64,000 nt of DNA from Streptomyces sp. NBC_00659 (GTDB lineage Bacteria > Actinomycetota > Actinomycetes > Streptomycetales > Streptomycetaceae), in NCBI RefSeq assembly GCF_036226925.1, contig NZ_CP109031.1:4278001-4342000 (forward strand). Reading direction: 5' to 3'. Below the pieces are notes generated by a model that was given only the letters and a program-made list of their open reading frames with translations, was not told where the DNA came from and did no database searches. The position numbers and the translations under genes are program-made. Below are positions 60,083 to 64,000 of the stretch, piece after piece. Positions within the stretch are counted from its first letter, which is position 1. Each line of letters begins with the position of its first letter.

Positions 60083-61342
60083 TCAGGGATAGTTCACCTC
60101 CGATTGCTGCGCTTTTGGTGCGGACAGCCCCGGGCGTTCGCCCTCCCGGGGCACTGCGCGGCGGCGGAGCCACGAGGGGGCCAGGGTCAGCGTCACGGCG
60201 ATCGAGGCGGCGGCCATCACCGTCATCGCCGTGGCGGGCGAGGCGAGTTGGGCCATCCCGCCCGCCAGCGTCGCGCTCACGCCCTGCATCGTGAGCATGC
60301 CCGCCGTGTGGAGCCCGAGAGCGTGGCCGCTGAGTTCGTCGGGGATCAGGGCCACCAGGCGTTCCTGCTGGATCAGGCTCGACCCGAAGCCGATCGAGGC
60401 GACGGCGACGAGGACGGCGGCGACCCCCACGCCCGGACGCAGGACGAAGAACAGGTACGGCGTCGCCAGGAGCAGCAGGAACGGGATGCCCAGGCGGGCA
60501 CGGACCCGGGGCGGCAGCAGACGTCCCGTCGTCACGTCCCCGGCGAACATGCCGAGGGCCGCGAAGGCGAACAACGCGCCGGCCCGGCTCGGCGCGTACG
60601 AGACGTACAGCGATTCGCAGCCGACGACCAGGCCGTTCGGCACCCAGAGCAGGAGATAGAGGGTGCGGCGCTCCGGTGAGGAGAAGAGGCGGGCGTTGGT
60701 CTTCCAGGTCCGGGCGATGGACGGGCGGCCCAGGGCTCGGGGCGCCCGGGGTGTCAGGCCGAGCAGGGCGGTCAGGGCGGCCGCCAGGTACAGCCCGGCC
60801 GCCAGGAGGAGCGTGACGCGCGGGGACAGCAGGGCCACGAGGACGCCACCGGTCGCGAATCCGGTGATCTGGGCGATCCCGCTCATCATGTTGAACACCG
60901 AACGCCCCAGCAGATAGCCCTCCTTGGCGAGGATCTCCGTCAGCAGGCCCCACAGGACCCCGCCGCCGAACGACTGGATCAGGCCGAGGAGCAGGAGGAG
61001 GGCGAAGATCGTCCAGATCGGCAGCCCGGGGATCGCCATCGCCGCCGTGCCGAGTCCGAAGAGGAGCGCGATGCCCGCCACGGTCGCGCGCGGCGGCAGC
61101 CGGTCGGCGGCCGAGAGCATGGTGGCCGCGCCGACCATCTGGGCGAGCGAGGGCCCGAACATGCTCAGCGCGGTGAGCAACGGCGAGTCGGTGGCCCGGT
61201 ACACCAGGGTGCCGAGAGCCAGACCGCTCACCGTCGAGGCGGCGGTCCGAAAGCAGGAGGACAGGAAGAGCGGGGTGAACTCCCGCGTGCGGAAGAGCTC
61301 GGAGTAGCTGCGCATCCGCGGAGTCTGCGGGGTCGTACGCAC
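60083..61342 (-). CDS. MFS transporter
   Basis: 419 residues, 12 helices: FTPLFLSSCFRTAASTVSGLALGTLVY; weak motif A (SAADRLPPRATVAGIALLF); RALGRPSIARTWKTNARLF is the central loop. Efflux subclass near MdfA/MefA types. GTG 61342 (VRTTPQTPRMRSYSELF) or ATG 61315. Divergent from an ArsR-type gene, with repeats between them. The frame is open upstream to 62125 but that is the ArsR gene's shadow. Confidence 0.88.
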   Translation of the reverse strand: MRTTPQTPRMRSYSELFRTREFTPLFLSSCFRTAASTVSGLALGTLVYRATDSPLLTALSMFGPSLAQMVGAATMLSAADRLPPRATVAGIALLFGLGTAAMAIPGLPIWTIFALLLLLGLIQSFGGGVLWGLLTEILAKEGYLLGRSVFNMMSGIAQITGFATGGVLVALLSPRVTLLLAAGLYLAAALTALLGLTPRAPRALGRPSIARTWKTNARLFSSPERRTLYLLLWVPNGLVVGCESLYVSYAPSRAGALFAFAALGMFAGDVTTGRLLPPRVRARLGIPFLLLLATPYLFFVLRPGVGVAAVLVAVASIGFGSSLIQQERLVALIPDELSGHALGLHTAGMLTMQGVSATLAGGMAQLASPATAMTVMAAASIAVTLTLAPSWLRRRAVPREGERPGLSAPKAQQSEVNYP

Positions 61343-61353
61343 GGTCGATATTG

Positions 61354-61439
61354 TTTCGCGCGCACGCGAAAGGTTCAGGGAGAGCGCACGCGAAAGGCCG
61401 GGCCGAGGCGGACGCGAAGGCTGAGGCTCACGCGAAAGG
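61354..61439. promoter_or_regulatory. Repeat operator between MFS and ArsR genes
   Basis: TTTCGCG-CGCA-CGCGAAA inverted repeat at 61354-61371. CACGCGAAAGG repeats at 61363, 61387 and 61429, with a variant at 61410. Probable binding sites of the ArsR-type protein. Confidence 0.6.
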
Positions 61440-61493
61440 CCGGGCCGAGAACGGGGGCCCGGCACGTGAGGGCCCGGGAGACAGGGGGCGGGC

Positions 61494-62540
61494 ATGGGCT
61501 GGTGGCAGGTGAACGCGGACACCCTCGCCGGGAGCCGTTTCGTGCTGTCGCCGCTCGCCGAGACGTTCGCGTGTCTGAAGCTGCTGCACGCGGAAACCGC
61601 CACGCACCCCGGTGAACGCGCCTGGCTGAACGCCCATCTGCCGGCGTACCGCGGGCGGCTGGCCGCCGACCCCGTCACCGCGCTGCTCGTGCGCTGCGGG
61701 CTGGGGCAGGCGTGGATCGCCGACTTCCTCACCCCGACCCCGTACGGCGACGAGACCTTCGAGACCGAGGTCGCCCGGGTGCGGGAGGTCTCGCCCCGGG
61801 ACGCCCGCGGCCATCTCGTCCGCTCGGTGGGCGGCCCGCTGCCCGCGGCTCTCGCGGACCGTGACGATCTGCCCGAGCGGGCCGCCGCGCTGCTCACCGC
61901 CGTCTGGGAGGAGTCCGTACGCCCCGACTGGGAACGGCGGCGGCGCGTCCTGGAGGCCGATGTGGTGGCCCGGACCGCGCGGTTGGGCCAGGGCGGCTGG
62001 GCGGCGGCGCTGAACGGGCTGCGGCCCGGGACACGCTGGCTCGGCGGCAACCGGCTCCAGGTCAACCTCCACGAGTACCCGCCGCGCGAGATCTCCGGCG
62101 CCCGGCTCGTCTTCGTCCCCGTCACGCCGAAGGCCGGATGGGTGTCCTGGGAGGGGTTCAGCCGCTACGCCGTGGTCTACCCGTGCGCGGGGGCGCTGGC
62201 CGACGTACGGGCCGCGGTGGTGCCGGAGAGTCTGGGGGCGCTGCTCGGGACGGCCCGGGCCGGTGTCCTGGTCCGTCTCGACTCGCCCCTGTCCACCAGT
62301 CAGCTGGTCGCCGTGACCGGGCAGGGACTGGGGTCGGTCGGCCGTCATCTGCGGGTCCTGCTGGACGCGCGGCTCGTGGAGCGGCGCCGGGCGGGACGGT
62401 CGGTGCTGTACTCGCGCACGGCAGCCGGTGAGGTGCTCGTCACAGCGCAGCGCCAGGGCACGGGCCGCGGACCGGAATCGCCGGACGGGCGCCGGGAGCG
62501 GACCGGCGGGGCCGGCGGGACCGACACCGACCGGAGTTAG
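61494..62540 (+). CDS. ArsR-type winged-helix regulator (DUF5937)
   Basis: 348 residues. The N-terminal part (FVLSPLAETFACLKLLHAET, RLAADPVTALLVRCGLGQAWIADFLTPTP) is the DUF5937 domain. C-terminal HTH: LDSPLSTSQLVAVTGQGLGSVGRHLRVLLDARLVERRRAGRSVLYSRT in sections, about residues 265-310. Likely represses the divergent MFS gene. The tail is charged, low-complexity. Confidence 0.88.
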   Translation: MGWWQVNADTLAGSRFVLSPLAETFACLKLLHAETATHPGERAWLNAHLPAYRGRLAADPVTALLVRCGLGQAWIADFLTPTPYGDETFETEVARVREVSPRDARGHLVRSVGGPLPAALADRDDLPERAAALLTAVWEESVRPDWERRRRVLEADVVARTARLGQGGWAAALNGLRPGTRWLGGNRLQVNLHEYPPREISGARLVFVPVTPKAGWVSWEGFSRYAVVYPCAGALADVRAAVVPESLGALLGTARAGVLVRLDSPLSTSQLVAVTGQGLGSVGRHLRVLLDARLVERRRAGRSVLYSRTAAGEVLVTAQRQGTGRGPESPDGRRERTGGAGGTDTDRS

Positions 62541-62549
62541 CATCCGCTT

Positions 62550-63056
62550 ATGACTACTGACAACACCGGTTCCTCTGTGCTCGCCGTCGAGATCGGGGCC
62601 CTCCAGGGGGGTTCCGCCGACCTGTCCCAGTACGCGGGCAAGGCCGTCCTCATCGTGAACGTGGCCTCCAAGTGCGGTCTCACCCCGCAGTACGCCGGCC
62701 TTGAGAAGCTCCACGAGCGCTACGCCGGCCAGGGCTTCACCGTCCTCGGCGTGCCCTGCAACCAGTTCCTCGGCCAGGAGCCCGGCAGCTCCGAGGAGAT
62801 CGCCGAGTTCTGCTCCGCGACCTACGGCGTGACCTTCCCGATGACCGAGAAGGTCGAGGTGAACGGGGACGCGCGGCACGGGCTGTACGAGCGTCTGGTG
62901 GGCACCGCCGACGCCGAGGGGCACTCCGGCGACATCCGCTGGAACTTCGAGAAGTTCCTGATCGGGCGGGACGGCACGGTCGTCGGCCGCTTCTCGCCGC
63001 AGACCGAGCCGGAGTCGGCCGAGCTGGTCTCCGCCGTGGAGAAGGCCATCGGCTGA
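62550..63056 (+). CDS. Glutathione peroxidase-like thiol peroxidase
   Basis: 168 residues. AVLIVNVASKCGLTPQYAGLEKL carries the peroxidatic Cys (Sec in animals; about residue 42), VPCNQFLGQEPGS the resolving-type Cys and Gln, and IRWNFEKFLIGRDGTVVGRF the catalytic Trp/Asn. In actinobacteria, without glutathione, it probably uses thioredoxin or mycothiol. ATG at 62550, 9 nt after the ArsR gene. Confidence 0.94.
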   Translation: MTTDNTGSSVLAVEIGALQGGSADLSQYAGKAVLIVNVASKCGLTPQYAGLEKLHERYAGQGFTVLGVPCNQFLGQEPGSSEEIAEFCSATYGVTFPMTEKVEVNGDARHGLYERLVGTADAEGHSGDIRWNFEKFLIGRDGTVVGRFSPQTEPESAELVSAVEKAIG

Positions 63057-63073
63057 CTTTCGCGGCTCCGCCG

Positions 63074-63104
63074 TTGACCTTGCCCCTGGGGCAAGGGGGA
63101 GCGT
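63074..63104 (+). promoter_or_regulatory. MerR-type promoter with 19-bp spacer palindrome
   Basis: TTGACC (-35, 63074-63079) and CCTTGCCCC-T-GGGGCAAGG (63078-63096, perfect). A -10 (GAGCGT) would be 19 bp away. This is the layout MerR proteins act on. It lies 50 nt upstream of the merR start. Confidence 0.65.
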
Positions 63105-63148
63105 CCCTGTCACCGGGCGGAAGGCGCCCGGTGACGGAGGATGACAGG

Positions 63149-63997
63149 GTGGACAAGGACCTGCTCACCATCGGCGCGTTCGCCTCGCGGGCGCGGCTCT
63201 CGGCGAAGGCCCTTCGGCTGTACGACCGGCTGGGGCTGCTGACCCCGGCGTACGTCGACGAGGTCAGCGGCTACCGGTACTACCGGGCCGAGCAGACCGA
63301 ACGGGCCCGGCTCGTCGCGCTGCTGCGCCAGCTCGACATGCCGCTGGCGCGGATCGCGGACGTGGTGGAGGCGCCCGGCACGGAAGCGGCCTCGCTGCTC
63401 GCCGCGTACTGGGACGGTGCCGAGGCCCGCTTCGCCTCGCAGCGGGCGCTCGCCGACTACCTCCGTGGACGTCTTTCCGGGAGGAGTTCCGAGATGTACG
63501 AGAAGTTCGTCGTCCAGACCGCCGAGGTGCCCGAGCAGGTCGTGCTGACCGAGAAACGGCACGTCCTGGCGCCCGAGCTGCCGGTGTGGATCCCCGCCTC
63601 GCTGGGCCGGCTGGAGGAGGGCGCCGGGGAGGCCGGGGGCATCACGGGGCCGCCGTTCGTCGTCTATCACGCCGAGGTCGGCGTGGAGAGCGACGGTCCG
63701 GCGGAGACGTGCGTGCCGGTGACCGACGAGGCCGCGGCACGGGTCTGGGCCGAGCGGCAGGGCCGGGCCACCGGGGCCGGTGTCCGGGTCGAGCCGGCCC
63801 GGCGCGTCGCCTTCGTCCGCATCACCAAGGCCCAGGTCGCCCACCCGCAGATCCTGGCCGCGTTCGAGGCGGTCGAGAGCTGGGTCACCGAACGGGGGCT
63901 GTCCGTCGACGGCCCGTGCCGGGAGATCTACTTCGCCGACTGGGACGCGGCGGGGCCGGAGGACCCGGTGTGCGACGTGGCGTTCCCGGTGAGGTGA
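63149..63997 (+). CDS. MerR regulator with GyrI-like effector domain
   Basis: 282 residues. HTH: LTIGAFASRARLSAKALRLYDRLGLLTPAYVDEVSGYRYY (about residues 6-45), coiled dimer helix, then a GyrI/AraC-effector-binding domain from about residue 125 (VLTEKRHVLAPELPVWIPAS ... CREIYFADWDAAGPEDPVCDVAFPV). Such proteins (BmrR, TipA-like) sense drugs. GTG 63149 with GGAGG 8 nt upstream. The stop is 3 bases before the window end, so it is complete. Confidence 0.92.
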   Translation: MDKDLLTIGAFASRARLSAKALRLYDRLGLLTPAYVDEVSGYRYYRAEQTERARLVALLRQLDMPLARIADVVEAPGTEAASLLAAYWDGAEARFASQRALADYLRGRLSGRSSEMYEKFVVQTAEVPEQVVLTEKRHVLAPELPVWIPASLGRLEEGAGEAGGITGPPFVVYHAEVGVESDGPAETCVPVTDEAAARVWAERQGRATGAGVRVEPARRVAFVRITKAQVAHPQILAAFEAVESWVTERGLSVDGPCREIYFADWDAAGPEDPVCDVAFPVR

Positions 63998-64000
63998 CCT

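Noticed and set aside
61428..63113. Minus-strand open frame of 561 codons
   Set aside because: Shadow of the ArsR and glutathione peroxidase genes.

Overview
The window is high-GC actinobacterial DNA and reads as a Streptomyces chromosome: GTG, TTG and CTG starts are common, and hrdD, sepX/glpR, glp, a DUF6227 protein and mscL all occur here. From memory, the core gene order matches the hrdD neighbourhood of Streptomyces; this was not searched.

Layout. 1-8,100: 3' part of an exonuclease III gene, an acetyltransferase, tRNA-Ala(CGC), then a left-reading cluster galU - glp - moaC - mogA-like - RimJ-like - sepX, which joins molybdopterin-type enzymes to the division proteins SepX/GlpR and Glp. 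8,100-24,000: a large penicillin-acylase-family hydrolase, K+/H+ antiporter, MFS transporter, FmdB-type zinc ribbon, MTA phosphorylase, mscL, LtrA-type membrane protein, P1 peptidase, DUF6227 protein, and a divergent DHA2 pump/WYL-regulator pair. 24,000-35,300: hrdD with an exact SigR-type promoter, then regulator/enzyme pairs (MarR/extradiol dioxygenase, TetR/DHA2 pump), an M6 metalloprotease, a tandem-IclR regulator and an orphan receptor-like TetR protein. 35,300-36,820: small genes and transposase remains.

36,855-54,218: an integrated actinomycete integrative and conjugative element (AICE) of about 17.3 kb in the 3' end of tRNA-Arg(CCT), flanked by a perfect 43-bp repeat. Left-reading backbone: DUF6284 - DUF2637 - zinc protein - two small proteins - TraB translocase - small membrane protein - C5 methyltransferase - prim-pol - ATPase - Xis - Int. 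A 12-copy iteron array lies between the ATPase and xis genes. An 8-bp repeat cluster lies directly after traB (candidate transfer locus). Cargo (47.4-54.2 kb) has clearly lower GC in part: an HTH/PP2C gene pair, a membrane protein, an HTH/helical-repeat protein, a 45-residue membrane peptide, a protein with twenty 12-residue repeats and a deleted tRNA-like scar.

54,218-57,000 is a decaying border with a nonsense-interrupted gene, a transposase stub, a gene frameshifted by a 14-nt duplication and several small genes. 57,000-64,000 returns to ordinary chromosome: VOC protein, lipoprotein, ABM-like protein, secreted RTX protein, MFS/ArsR pair, glutathione peroxidase and a MerR/GyrI-type regulator.

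Function is assigned by reading translated motifs against remembered families; no search was run. Start sites were chosen from ribosome binding sites and family lengths.
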